64,000 nt of DNA from Azoarcus sp. DD4 (GTDB lineage: Bacteria > Pseudomonadota > Gammaproteobacteria > Burkholderiales > Rhodocyclaceae). Made by a program: the position numbers and the translations under genes. Shown piece by piece: positions 9,653 through 17,755 of this stretch. Location of the stretch: contig NZ_CP022958.1 in NCBI RefSeq assembly GCF_006496635.1, positions 1,364,001 to 1,428,000 on the forward strand, given 5' to 3'. The notes beneath the pieces were generated by a model. It did not search any database. It saw nothing but the letters and a program-made list of their open reading frames with translations, and had not been told where the DNA came from. Positions within the stretch are counted from its first letter, which is position 1. Every line of letters begins with the position of its first letter.

Positions 9653-9679
9653 AAGGCGGCTTAGGCCGCCTTCTTTTTT
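9653..9679 (+). terminator. Rho-independent terminator of the gyrA/serC...ihfB operon
   Basis: An 8-bp stem (AAGGCGGC, 9653-9660, pairing with GCCGCCTT, 9665-9672) closes a TTAG loop. It is followed by C and a run of six T residues. It lies 30 bases after the ihfB stop. Confidence 0.92.
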
Positions 9680-9707
9680 GCCATCTGCTCGGAGATAATG
9701 CCGACCC

Positions 9708-10013
9708 ATGCGCATCGTGATGTGGTTGCTTCGCTTCCTGCTGTTCTTCCTGCTCTTCGGGTTCGCGGTCAAGAATGACCATCTCGCGAGCCTGAGATTC
9801 TTCTTTGGCGGGGAGTGGCAGCTGCCCGTGGTGTTCGTCATCCTCGTCAGCTTTTCCGCTGGTGCGCTGCTCGGCGTGACGGCGACTTTTGCCTCTCTGC
9901 TGCGACAGCGACGCGAGATATCGCGGCTGCGCAAGCAGCTCGCACGTGCGGAACGGGCGCCGACGGATGCTGCTCCGCCGACGGCCGTGGCCCAGGCACC
10001 GGAAACCCTTTAA
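9708..10013 (+). CDS. lapA: LapA-domain inner-membrane protein
   Basis: A 101-residue LapA (DUF1049) family protein. Two hydrophobic helices (about residues 4-22 and 38-62) are separated by a short FFFGGEW-type turn, and a charged coiled-coil follows (RQRREISRLRKQLARAE). LapA works with LapB in the LPS-control complex that adjusts LpxC degradation by FtsH. It sits immediately upstream of lapB, as in E. coli. A GGAGA sequence at 9691-9695 is rather far (13 bases) from this ATG, so translation may be weak or the start slightly different. Confidence 0.88.
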   Translation: MRIVMWLLRFLLFFLLFGFAVKNDHLASLRFFFGGEWQLPVVFVILVSFSAGALLGVTATFASLLRQRREISRLRKQLARAERAPTDAAPPTAVAQAPETL

Positions 10014-10020
10014 GAAGAAT

Positions 10021-11196
10021 ATGGAAATCGAGTTCTGGTGGCTGCTCGCGCTGCCCCTTTTCTTTGCGCTCGGCTGGCTGGCCGCGCGTATCGACATCCG
10101 CCAGGTTGTGCAGGAGTCGAGGGCATTGCCGCGCTCCTATCTGGCCGGTCTGAACTTCCTGCTCAATGAGCAGCCGGATAGGGCGATCGACTCCTTTATC
10201 GAGGCGGTACGCATCGACCCTCAGACCATCGAGCTGCATTTCGCCCTCGGCAGCCTGTTTCGGCGGCGGGGGGAGACCGACAGGGCGATCCGTCTCCATC
10301 AACTGCTGGTCGATCGCGATGACCTTTCCGAAGACCAGCGTCTGCAGGCGCTGGGGGAACTCGGTCAGGACTTCCTCAAGGCCGGCCTGCTCGACCGCGC
10401 TGAAGCGGTGTTCCTGAAGCTGCGCGGCACCCGTGCGGACGACGTTGCGTTGCGCTATTTGCTCGAGATCTACCAGCAGGAAAAGGATTGGGTGAAAGCC
10501 ATCGAAGTCGCCGCTGCCCTGCCCGACCACGAGGGCGTGATGTGGCGCAAGGATGTCGCAAGCTTTCATTGCGAACTGGCGACTTCCGCGCTGGCGAACT
10601 CCCGCTTCGACGAGGTGCGTCGCCACGTGGATGCAGCCCTTGCGATCAATCGCCGCTGCGTGCGGGCAAGCCTGATCGAAGGCGACCTTTTTGCCGCTCA
10701 GGGCAAGGACGAAGAGGCGCTGGAAGCGTGGAAGCGCATCGAGAGCCAGGATCCGGTCTACCTCGCGCTCGCCGCCGAGCGGGTGATGGACGCCTACGGT
10801 CGGCTCGGCCGGGTCGAGCAAGGCCACATGTTGCTGAGGTCGTGGCTGGAGCGCCATGCGTCGCTGGATCTGCTCGATGAACTCTTCCAGTGGGAGATCG
10901 AGAAGCTCGGGCCCAAGGCCGCCTACGATCTGGTGCGCGAGGAACTGCGACGCAATCCGACACTGCTTGGACTCGACAAGCTGCTCGAGGCGGCTCTGTT
11001 GGCCGCGCCGGCCGAGCAGCGCGGCGACATCGAGCTGGTCAAGCAACTCATTCATGGCCATACGCGCAAGGTGGCGCGCTACCGTTGCGACGCCTGCGGC
11101 TTCAAGGCACGGCAGTTCCACTGGCATTGCCCCGCCTGCGGTGGTTGGGAAACTTACCCGCCGCGGCGTACCGAAGAGTTCGATCTCGAGCCCTGA
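10021..11196 (+). CDS. lapB: LPS assembly regulator LapB (YciM), TPR protein
   Basis: 391 residues, near the E. coli length of 389. An N-terminal membrane helix (FWWLLALPLFFALGWLAAR) is followed by about nine TPR repeats and a C-terminal rubredoxin-like knuckle with cysteines at 356, 359, 370 and 373. LapB recruits LpxC to FtsH and so balances LPS against phospholipid synthesis; the metal site is needed in E. coli. The start at 10021 places the membrane helix at the N-terminus. An upstream in-frame extension would overlap lapA and is rejected. Confidence 0.95.
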   Translation: MEIEFWWLLALPLFFALGWLAARIDIRQVVQESRALPRSYLAGLNFLLNEQPDRAIDSFIEAVRIDPQTIELHFALGSLFRRRGETDRAIRLHQLLVDRDDLSEDQRLQALGELGQDFLKAGLLDRAEAVFLKLRGTRADDVALRYLLEIYQQEKDWVKAIEVAAALPDHEGVMWRKDVASFHCELATSALANSRFDEVRRHVDAALAINRRCVRASLIEGDLFAAQGKDEEALEAWKRIESQDPVYLALAAERVMDAYGRLGRVEQGHMLLRSWLERHASLDLLDELFQWEIEKLGPKAAYDLVREELRRNPTLLGLDKLLEAALLAAPAEQRGDIELVKQLIHGHTRKVARYRCDACGFKARQFHWHCPACGGWETYPPRRTEEFDLEP

Positions 11197-11285
11197 GGGG
11201 CCTCGCCGCCTGTCATCTTACTGCCTCAGAGTGAACCAACGGGTGCATGCCCGGACGACGGAATACATCGAGAATCGGGGGATTC

Positions 11286-12608
11286 ATGAAGGTTACTGTA
11301 GTCGGGACCGGCTATGTCGGGCTGGTAAGCGGTGCGTGTCTTGCCGACGTCGGCAACGATGTGTTGTGCCTGGATGTGGATCCCGCCAAGATCCGCGTGC
11401 TCGAGCAGGGAGGGATCCCGATTCACGAACCGGGCCTGCTGGAGGTGGTTCGGCGCAACGTCGCCGCCGGCCGCCTGTCCTTCACCACCGATGTCGAGCG
11501 TGCCGCACGGCATGGCACGGTCCAGTTCATCGCCGTCGGTACGCCGCCGGATGAAGATGGATCGGCCGATCTGCAGTACGTGCTCGCCGCTGCCCGCAAT
11601 ATCGGCCGCCACATGGACGCCTACCGTGTGGTCGTGGACAAATCCACGGTACCGGTCGGCACTGGCGACAAGGTAAGGGCGGCGATTGCCGAGGAACTGG
11701 CGGCGCGTGGCAGCGAACTTCCGTTCAGCGTCGTCTCCAACCCTGAATTCCTGAAGGAGGGGGCCGCGGTTGAGGATTTCATGCGGCCCGACCGCATCAT
11801 CGTCGGCGCCGAGGACGAGCGTGCGATCGAATTCATGCGACAGCTTTACGGCCCCTTCCAGCGCAACCACGAGAGGCTGCTGGTGATGGATGTGCGCAGT
11901 GCCGAGCTCACCAAATACGCGGCCAATGCGATGCTGGCGACGCGCATCAGTTTCATGAACGAACTCGCCAATCTGGCGGAAACGCTGGGCGCCGACATCG
12001 AACTGGTGCGCCAGGGTATCGGCTCCGATCCACGCATCGGCTGGCACTTTCTATACGCAGGTTGCGGTTACGGCGGTTCGTGCTTCCCGAAGGACGTCAA
12101 GGCGCTGGTGCGCACCGGACAAGAGAACGGCCATAACCTGGTGCTGCTCAACGCGGTGGAGGAAGCCAACGACGCGCAGAAGCTGCGCCTGGTCGACAAG
12201 ATCGTCGCGCGCTTCGGCGAGGACTTGTCCGGTCGCCACTTCGCCGTCTGGGGACTTGCGTTCAAGCCGAATACCGATGATATGCGCGAGGCGCCGAGCC
12301 GGGTCATCCTGGCCGAGCTTTTCCGTCGGGGAGCGACGGTACAAGCCTACGACCCGGTGGCGATGGACGAGGCGCGCCGCATTTTCGGCGACGAGGCGCG
12401 TCTAAGCTACGTCGAGCGCCCGATGGAGGCACTCGATGGTGCCGACGCACTGGTCATCGTGACGGAGTGGAAGGAGTTTCGCAGTCCGGATTTCGAACGT
12501 ATCCGCAGCAGTCTGCGCCAGCCGGTGGTTTTCGATGGTCGCAACATGTACGACCCGGCGGTGATGCGTTCGGCCGGTATCGATTATCACGGCATCGGCC
12601 GACGCTGA
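11286..12608 (+). CDS. ugd: UDP-glucose 6-dehydrogenase
   Basis: 440 residues. It oxidises UDP-glucose twice to UDP-glucuronate with NAD+, supplying acidic sugar for exopolysaccharide or LPS. The N-terminal Rossmann motif GTGYVGLVSG, a middle helical domain and the active-site segment GYGGSCFPKD (Cys266) are all present. A C-terminal UDP-binding domain follows. ATG 11286 begins exactly at the conserved MKVTVVGTGYVG; an in-frame upstream start adds 13 unconserved residues. The gene stands alone between lapB and cysM, about 90 and 194 bases away. Confidence 0.97.
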   Translation: MKVTVVGTGYVGLVSGACLADVGNDVLCLDVDPAKIRVLEQGGIPIHEPGLLEVVRRNVAAGRLSFTTDVERAARHGTVQFIAVGTPPDEDGSADLQYVLAAARNIGRHMDAYRVVVDKSTVPVGTGDKVRAAIAEELAARGSELPFSVVSNPEFLKEGAAVEDFMRPDRIIVGAEDERAIEFMRQLYGPFQRNHERLLVMDVRSAELTKYAANAMLATRISFMNELANLAETLGADIELVRQGIGSDPRIGWHFLYAGCGYGGSCFPKDVKALVRTGQENGHNLVLLNAVEEANDAQKLRLVDKIVARFGEDLSGRHFAVWGLAFKPNTDDMREAPSRVILAELFRRGATVQAYDPVAMDEARRIFGDEARLSYVERPMEALDGADALVIVTEWKEFRSPDFERIRSSLRQPVVFDGRNMYDPAVMRSAGIDYHGIGRR

Positions 12609-12675
12609 GCCGGCGGTCTGTTCCGGATCCGACAGGCGCGTGGGCTTTGCGGCAGGTTTGACAGGCGCTTCGCGC

Positions 12676-12761
12676 GCTTTCGCGGCGTGGTGAGGCGCGA
12701 AAGCCGCTGGCCCGTGGCTTGCATCACTTCCCGGCGACACGCGTTTTCGAAACCGCGTGTC
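12676..12761 (+). other. Two non-terminator inverted repeats upstream of cysM
   Basis: GCTTTCGCG at 12676-12684 pairs with CGCGAAAGC at 12696-12704. GACACGCG at 12736-12743 pairs with CGCGTGTC at 12754-12761. Neither is followed by a T-run. They could be mRNA structures in the ugd-cysM spacer or protein sites; no function is assigned. Confidence 0.4.
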
Positions 12762-12802
12762 AGGGATTACCATCATTCAATCGAACCGGACGCGTGAAGT
12801 TT

Positions 12803-13693
12803 ATGGAATTCAAGACGCTCGAGGACTACGTCGGCAACACGCCGCTGGTGCGGATGAAGCGCATCAACGCCGGACGTAACAACGTCATCCTGGCCAAGCT
12901 GGAGGGCAACAACCCAGCCGGTTCGGTGAAGGACAGGCCGGCGCTGTCGATGGTGGTGCATGCCGAGGCCCGCGGCGACATCAAACCGGGTGACACGCTG
13001 ATCGAAGCGACCAGCGGCAATACCGGGATCGCGCTGGCGATGGCCGCGGCGATGCGCGGTTACCGCATGATTCTCGTCATGCCGGAGAACCAGAGCGTCG
13101 AACGTCGGCAGACGATGCGCGCCTTCGGTGCCGAACTGGTGCTGACGCCCAAGGAAGGCGGCATGGAGATGGCGCGCGATGTGGCGGAGAAAATGCGCGA
13201 CGAGGGCAAGGGCATCATCCTCGACCAGTTCGCCAACCCGGACAACCCGCTGGCGCACTACGAGGGCACCGGCCCAGAACTCTGGGAGCAGACCGGCGGC
13301 ACCATTACCCACTTCGTCAGCAGCATGGGGACGACGGGCACGATCATGGGGACGTCGCGTTTCCTCAAAGAGAAGAATCCGGAGATACGCATCGTCGGAT
13401 GCCAGCCGGAAGAGGGGTCGCAGATTCCGGGTATCCGCAAGTGGCCGGAGGCCTACCTGCCGTCGATCTACGACAAGGCACGGGTGGATGTGCTCGAGTA
13501 CGTCAGTCAGGCCGATGCCGAGGAAATGACGCGCCGTCTGGCGCGCGAGGAAGGCATCTTCGCCGGAATCTCCTCGGGCGGCGCCATGCACGTGGCGCTG
13601 CGCATTGCGGCTGAGGTGGAGAATGCGGTGATCGTCACGGTCATCTGCGATCGCGGTGACCGCTATCTCTCGACTGGCGTGTTCCCGGCCTGA
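12803..13693 (+). CDS. cysM: Cysteine synthase B (O-acetylserine sulfhydrylase)
   Basis: A fold-type II PLP enzyme of 296 residues making cysteine from O-acetylserine and sulfide or thiosulfate. PLP lysine 43 lies in GSVKDRPA, the phosphate loop is TSGNTGIA, and the substrate loop is VSSMGTTGTIMG. The distinctive CysM segment CQPEEGSQIPGIRKW is present, which favours CysM over CysK. The start ATG 12803 (MEFKTLEDYVGNTPL) matches the family; the upstream in-frame codons are unconserved. The 194-base upstream gap holds two hairpins (12676-12704 and 12736-12761) without U-runs. Confidence 0.95.
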   Translation: MEFKTLEDYVGNTPLVRMKRINAGRNNVILAKLEGNNPAGSVKDRPALSMVVHAEARGDIKPGDTLIEATSGNTGIALAMAAAMRGYRMILVMPENQSVERRQTMRAFGAELVLTPKEGGMEMARDVAEKMRDEGKGIILDQFANPDNPLAHYEGTGPELWEQTGGTITHFVSSMGTTGTIMGTSRFLKEKNPEIRIVGCQPEEGSQIPGIRKWPEAYLPSIYDKARVDVLEYVSQADAEEMTRRLAREEGIFAGISSGGAMHVALRIAAEVENAVIVTVICDRGDRYLSTGVFPA

Positions 13694-15701
13694 GCGCAGT
13701 CTTGGGTGCTGCGTCGGCCACTGGCTCGGCGCAGCGCTGCTGCTGTTTGTTCTTCCCTTGGCGTCGGCGCAGGATGCGGTCTCCCTGCGTGTTGACCGGA
13801 TCTCGCATCCGCTGATTCTGCTGGAGGAACTGCGACTTGACTTCGTCGCAGGCGGCGGGGCCCGGCTGAGCATAGAGCGGGCCAGATTTGGTGGCCAGCG
13901 CCTGCGACGACTTCGCCTGGAATGTGGCATTGCCTCCCTGTCGGCCGAGCATGTGAGCTGCCGTGATGGGCGCTTGTGGGTGGGAGGCGCTCGCCGGGCG
14001 CTCGAGCTTGAGCTGAGGGTGGATCTGGTGCGTCGTACGGTCGATGTGGCGATCGACGATGGCGGCGGGATACGCCTGAGGGCCAGTCTGGGCTCGGACG
14101 GGAGCTTGACGGCGCAGGTCGGGCGCCTCGATCTTGGCGTGGTGGCAGCGTGGCTGCCGGCGCTGCAGGTGTGGCAGGCGGGCGGCGTGTTCAGTGGTGA
14201 GCTGCGTTTCCGAAAGATCGCATCGTCAGGGCAATTCACGCTCCGCGGCGAACTCGCCGATGGACGCTTCGGTACGGCGGACGGCCTGCGAGCCGCGGAA
14301 AAGCTCGTGGCCAATGTCGCGATAGCGGCGCGTTTCCACGAGGGTGCCTGGTCCTGGTCGGCGGATGCCGAGTGGCGCGCGGGAGCGGCTTACTGGCATC
14401 CGTTCTACATTGAGGCTGGCCCGGTGCTGCGGGCCGAGGGGCGGCTGGATGACCGGCGCCTCGAAGTCGCGCTAGCCTCGTTGGCGGTTGAGGGGGTGCG
14501 GCAGCTCGCCTTCTCGGCGCGCGTCGATCTTGCCGAGTTCAAGCTCCGGTCTGCCGCCTTGTCCCTGGCCGATGCTGATCTCGCTGTGATTGGCCCGCGC
14601 TGGCTGGCGCCGTCGTTGGCACCGGCTGATGGCGAGCGTCTGCACTTCTCAGGCAGCTTGAGTGCTGGCTTGCGGTTCGACGAAGGGATGCTGACTGGCC
14701 TCGATCTGGTGCTGGACGCCGCGACGCTCGGCCTGGCCGAGCGTGATCGTGGCGAGCTTCTTCACTTCGGGCCGGTGAGCGGCCATTTGCCATGGCAGCG
14801 CGGCTGTCGGTCGCAGGCGCATTTCGATGTCGATGGAGGACGCTGGCAAGGTCTCGCGCTCGGGGCTTTCGTCCTGGGGCTCCGCCTGGATGACGACCAG
14901 CTGCAGTTCGATCGCATTCGCATCCCCGTACTCGATGGAGCGCTTGAGCTCGACGGCCTCAAGCTGCGACGTGATGCGGGTGCGTGGGAGGGATCCGGTG
15001 CCGTGGTGCTCGAGCCGATTTCCATGTCGCAGCTCACCGCAGCGCTCGGATTGCCGGAGATGCGTGGCGTCCTGGCGGCGTCCATGCCCGGCCTGCGTTT
15101 ACGGCCGGGGGAGATTGCGCTCGACGGCGCCCTGGTGATATCTGTGTTCGGTGGCTATCTGCAGGCGACCGGTCTGCGTGTGCGCGAGGCTTTCGGCGTC
15201 GCGTCGCACCTGTCCGCCGACGTGGAGCTGCGGCATCTCGATCTCGGCTTGCTGACCGAGACCTTCAGTTTTGGCAACATGACCGGCTACATCGATGCAG
15301 ACATCCGCGGCCTGGAGCTGGCGAACTGGCAACCGGTCCGTTTCGATGCCCGCATCGCCAGCAGTGCGGGCAGTTATCCGCGGCGCATCAGTCAGCGTGC
15401 GGTGCAGAACATCGGGGCACTCGGCGGCACAGGCGGGATGACTGCGCTACAGCGTGGCCTGTTCGGCCTGTTCGATACCTTCGGCTACAGCGAGATCGGG
15501 TTTCGCTGTGTACTCGACCGCGATGTGTGTCTTATGGACGGGATCGACGGACAGCGCGCAGACGGCGGATTCGTGATCGTGCGGGGCGGCGGCGTCCCCG
15601 CGCTGGATGTCATCGGCTACAATCGACACGTCGCCTGGAGGGAGCTGATTGCGCGCCTGCGTCGAGTGCTGGCCGAGAATGTCGCTCCGGTCGTGCGCTG
15701 A
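13656..15701 (+). CDS. ydbH: YdbH-like AsmA-family intermembrane lipid transport protein
   Basis: A 681-residue protein with an N-terminal membrane/signal helix (LGAALLLFVLPLASA) followed by a long, beta-rich, low-motif periplasmic region. Its ending (ITQRAVQNI-like, GYSEIGFRC, C..MDGI..G..IVRGGGVPALDVIGYN) resembles the YdbH/AsmA-like (dicarboxylate transport domain) family. In E. coli YdbH is one of three redundant bridges, with TamB and YhdP, moving phospholipid between membranes. The two following genes encode YnbE- and YdbL-like proteins, which strongly supports the call. The start is uncertain: GTG 13656 overlaps cysM by 38 bases and lacks a good ribosome site, but no other ATG/GTG precedes the hydrophobic helix. 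Confidence 0.82.
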   Translation: MTAISRLACSRPERSLGCCVGHWLGAALLLFVLPLASAQDAVSLRVDRISHPLILLEELRLDFVAGGGARLSIERARFGGQRLRRLRLECGIASLSAEHVSCRDGRLWVGGARRALELELRVDLVRRTVDVAIDDGGGIRLRASLGSDGSLTAQVGRLDLGVVAAWLPALQVWQAGGVFSGELRFRKIASSGQFTLRGELADGRFGTADGLRAAEKLVANVAIAARFHEGAWSWSADAEWRAGAAYWHPFYIEAGPVLRAEGRLDDRRLEVALASLAVEGVRQLAFSARVDLAEFKLRSAALSLADADLAVIGPRWLAPSLAPADGERLHFSGSLSAGLRFDEGMLTGLDLVLDAATLGLAERDRGELLHFGPVSGHLPWQRGCRSQAHFDVDGGRWQGLALGAFVLGLRLDDDQLQFDRIRIPVLDGALELDGLKLRRDAGAWEGSGAVVLEPISMSQLTAALGLPEMRGVLAASMPGLRLRPGEIALDGALVISVFGGYLQATGLRVREAFGVASHLSADVELRHLDLGLLTETFSFGNMTGYIDADIRGLELANWQPVRFDARIASSAGSYPRRISQRAVQNIGALGGTGGMTALQRGLFGLFDTFGYSEIGFRCVLDRDVCLMDGIDGQRADGGFVIVRGGGVPALDVIGYNRHVAWRELIARLRRVLAENVAPVVR

Positions 15702-15747
15702 GCGGCGTCCTCCGCGACCGCTGTTCGCCAACTGCCCAGGAGTATCG

Positions 15748-15939
15748 ATGATTCGCCTGTTGCGTGCGATGGTCGTCCTGATGCCGCTGCTCGCAGTCTC
15801 GGCCTGCGTCACCATCAACATCTATTTCCCGGCGGCGGCTGCCGAGAAGGCGGCCGATCGCATCATCGACGAAGTCTGGCAATTGCGCGAGGGGCCGGAC
15901 GTGCCGTCGAGGTCGCCGACGGAGGAGTCCAAACCATGA
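15748..15939 (+). CDS. ynbE: YnbE-like outer-membrane lipoprotein
   Basis: A 63-residue lipoprotein. A short signal peptide ends in the lipobox VSAC with the lipidated Cys at 20, followed by the family motif VTINIYFPAAAAEKAAD. In E. coli YnbE stacks against the C-terminus of YdbH to complete the bridge to the outer membrane. An AGGAG-type site at about 15737-15742 sits before ATG 15748. The stop overlaps the next gene (ATGA at 15936-15939), so the trio is translationally coupled. Confidence 0.9.
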   Translation: MIRLLRAMVVLMPLLAVSACVTINIYFPAAAAEKAADRIIDEVWQLREGPDVPSRSPTEESKP

Positions 15940-16346
15940 AGTTGTCCCAAGCGCTGGGGGCTGTCGCCCTCGTGCTCGCTGCTCATGCCTTCGCCCAGAG
16001 CAATCTGGACATCGATTCGCCGGCGATCACCGCGTTGAAAGCATCGATGCAGCAGCGTCATGCCCAGCTGGCGCCGCTGTATGCAGCCGGGGCGGTCGGG
16101 TTGGCGGCGGACGGTTCGGTCGCCCTGCGCGACGCGTCCGGCGTGCCGTTGCCGCAGCGCGGCCAGGTGAATGCCCTGGTCGCAGCGGAGAACGCCGACC
16201 GGGCGGCGCTGTACCGCGAGATCGCCCGCGCCAATAGCCATCCGGAGTGGGAGGCAGAGGTGCGCAGCACGTTCGCGCAGCGCTGGATCGAGCGCGCGCA
16301 GGCTGGGTGGTGGGTGCAACGCGGCAAGGATTGGGTGAAGAAGTGA
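15936..16346 (+). CDS. ydbL: YdbL-like periplasmic protein (DUF1318)
   Basis: 136 residues with a cleavable signal peptide (LGAVALVLAAHAFAQ) and a DUF1318 body rich in charged helices (IDSPAITALKASMQQRH, LPQRGQVNALVAAENADR). In E. coli, YdbL modulates formation of the YdbH-YnbE bridge. It overlaps ynbE by four bases and overlaps the following exonuclease gene by one base (TGATG), so the two functions share a transcript. Confidence 0.9.
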   Translation: MKLSQALGAVALVLAAHAFAQSNLDIDSPAITALKASMQQRHAQLAPLYAAGAVGLAADGSVALRDASGVPLPQRGQVNALVAAENADRAALYREIARANSHPEWEAEVRSTFAQRWIERAQAGWWVQRGKDWVKK

Positions 16347-17134
16347 TGCCGGTGCTGGTGTTCGATATCGAGACGATTCCGGATGTAGCCGGAATCCGCA
16401 ATCTTCACGATCTACCGCCGGAGCTTTCGGACTACGAGGTCGCCGAGTTCGCTTTTCAGCAGCGGCGGGCGAGCAATGGCACCGATTTCCTGCAGCATCA
16501 CCTGCAGCGGGTGGTCACGATCTCCTGCGCGTTGCGCGACGCCAACCAGTTTCGCGTGTTCTCGCTGTCCGAGCCGGATGCGACCGAGGCGCAGATCATC
16601 CAGCGTTTCTTCGACGGCATCGAGCGCTACACGCCGCAGATCGTATCGTGGAACGGTGGTGGCTTCGATCTCCCGGTGCTGCATTACCGCGGCATGCTGC
16701 ACGGTGTGTCGGCCCCGCGCTACTGGGATCTGGGCGACGGCGACTACAACGACTCGCGCGATTTCAAGTGGAACAATTACATCAGTCGTTACCACACCCG
16801 GCATCTCGACCTGATGGACATGCTTGCGCTCTACCAGCCGCGCGCCAATGCGCCGCTGGACGAGTTGGCCAAGCTCATGGGGTATCCGGGTAAGCTGGGG
16901 ATGGATGGCTCGGCTGTCTGGCAGGCGTGGCAGGAGGGCAGGATTGCCGAGATCCGCGACTACTGTGAAACCGACGTCGTCAATACCTACCTGGTGTATC
17001 TCCGCTTCCAGCGCATGCGCGGGCACCTCGACGCGTTGGCGTGGGCGCAGGAGGTCAAGGTCGTGCGCGATACGCTGGAACGCTTCGAGGCCGAACACTG
17101 GAAGGCCTTTCTCGAAGCCTGGCCGGCGGATTGA
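16346..17134 (+). CDS. Predicted 3'-5' exonuclease, PolB-like
   Basis: A 262-residue DnaQ-fold exonuclease of the PolB-like exo2 family (PF10108 type). Motif Exo I is VFDIETIPD at the N-terminus, Exo II is VSWNGGGFDLPVLHYR, and Exo III ends in RDYCETDVVNTY, giving the four acidic metal ligands. Such proteins are predicted to degrade DNA or RNA from the 3' end, but the biological substrate is unknown. It overlaps ydbL by one base, although no functional link to lipid transport is known. The start ATG gives MPVLVFDIET, the expected family beginning. Confidence 0.88.
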   Translation: MPVLVFDIETIPDVAGIRNLHDLPPELSDYEVAEFAFQQRRASNGTDFLQHHLQRVVTISCALRDANQFRVFSLSEPDATEAQIIQRFFDGIERYTPQIVSWNGGGFDLPVLHYRGMLHGVSAPRYWDLGDGDYNDSRDFKWNNYISRYHTRHLDLMDMLALYQPRANAPLDELAKLMGYPGKLGMDGSAVWQAWQEGRIAEIRDYCETDVVNTYLVYLRFQRMRGHLDALAWAQEVKVVRDTLERFEAEHWKAFLEAWPAD

Positions 17135-17181
17135 GCGGATGCCCCCAGGCAGTTGTCATCCATCCAGCGGAGGAGTCGAGC

Positions 17182-17424
17182 ATGTCCATCATTGGAACCA
17201 TCATCATCGGATTGATCGTCGGCCTGATTGCCAGGTTGCTGCATCCCGGTCGTGACGGCCTGGGCTTGATCATGACCGCTTTGCTAGGCATCGGTGGGGC
17301 GATGCTGGCCACCTATGGCGGGCAGTTCCTTGGCATCTATCGCGCAGGGCAAACTGCGGGCTTCATGGGAGCGGTGGTCGGGGCGATCGTGATTCTCTTC
17401 ATCGTGGCACGTTTGAAGCGCTGA
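17182..17424 (+). CDS. GlsB/YeaQ/YmgE family small membrane protein
   Basis: An 80-residue, very hydrophobic protein with three predicted membrane helices. The family pattern is IIGLIVGLIARLLHPGRDG...LLGIGGAMLATYGG...AVVGAIVILFIVARLKR. The group is also called transglycosylase-associated, and members are often stress-induced in enterobacteria, but biochemical function is not established. A strong AGGAG ribosome site (17170-17175) precedes ATG 17182. It lies between the exonuclease and the tRNA-Val promoter. Confidence 0.88.
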   Translation: MSIIGTIIIGLIVGLIARLLHPGRDGLGLIMTALLGIGGAMLATYGGQFLGIYRAGQTAGFMGAVVGAIVILFIVARLKR

Positions 17425-17439
17425 AAAGTAAAAAAACGT

Positions 17440-17467
17440 TTGACACGTTCCGTAAAGTGCCTATAAT
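17440..17467 (+). promoter_or_regulatory. Sigma-70 promoter of tRNA-Val
   Basis: Perfect consensus -35 TTGACA (17440-17445) and -10 TATAAT (17462-17467) are separated by 16 bases. The mature tRNA begins 14 bases after the -10 element. Confidence 0.93.
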
Positions 17468-17481
17468 TCGCGGCTCTTAGC

Positions 17482-17558
17482 AGGCGCGTAGCTCAGTTGG
17501 TTAGAGCACCACCTTGACATGGTGGGGGTCGTTGGTTCGAGTCCAATCGCGCCTACCA
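17482..17558 (+). tRNA. tRNA-Val (anticodon GAC)
   Basis: A 77-base cloverleaf with encoded CCA. The acceptor stem AGGCGCG (17482-17488) pairs with CGCGCCT (17548-17554). The anticodon stem CCACC/GGTGG encloses loop TTGACAT, giving GAC, which reads the GTC and GTT valine codons. The T-loop GGTTCGAGTCC is standard. Confidence 0.97.
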
Positions 17559-17640
17559 GATTTCTGGAGTAGATCTGAATGTTCCGAACTAGCATCAAGG
17601 CCGGAAAATAACAGGTCCGTTCCGCCAGTCTGCTTGAAGA

Positions 17641-17669
17641 AAAAGTGCGGTCAGACCGCACTTTTTTTT
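17641..17669 (+). terminator. Terminator between tRNA-Val and thrS
   Basis: An 11-bp stem (AAAAGTGCGGT 17641-17651 with ACCGCACTTTT 17655-17665, 3-base loop) runs into eight T residues. It ends the tRNA-Val transcript about 90 bases before thrS, or could act as a leader attenuator if thrS is read from the same promoter. Confidence 0.85.
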
Positions 17670-17755
17670 CGTCCACGTTTTGCACCGTCGTTCTTGCCTG
17701 CCCGGTTGTCACGCAATCGACCGCTTGTCGAACCCCCGTCCGAGACCCTGAGATC

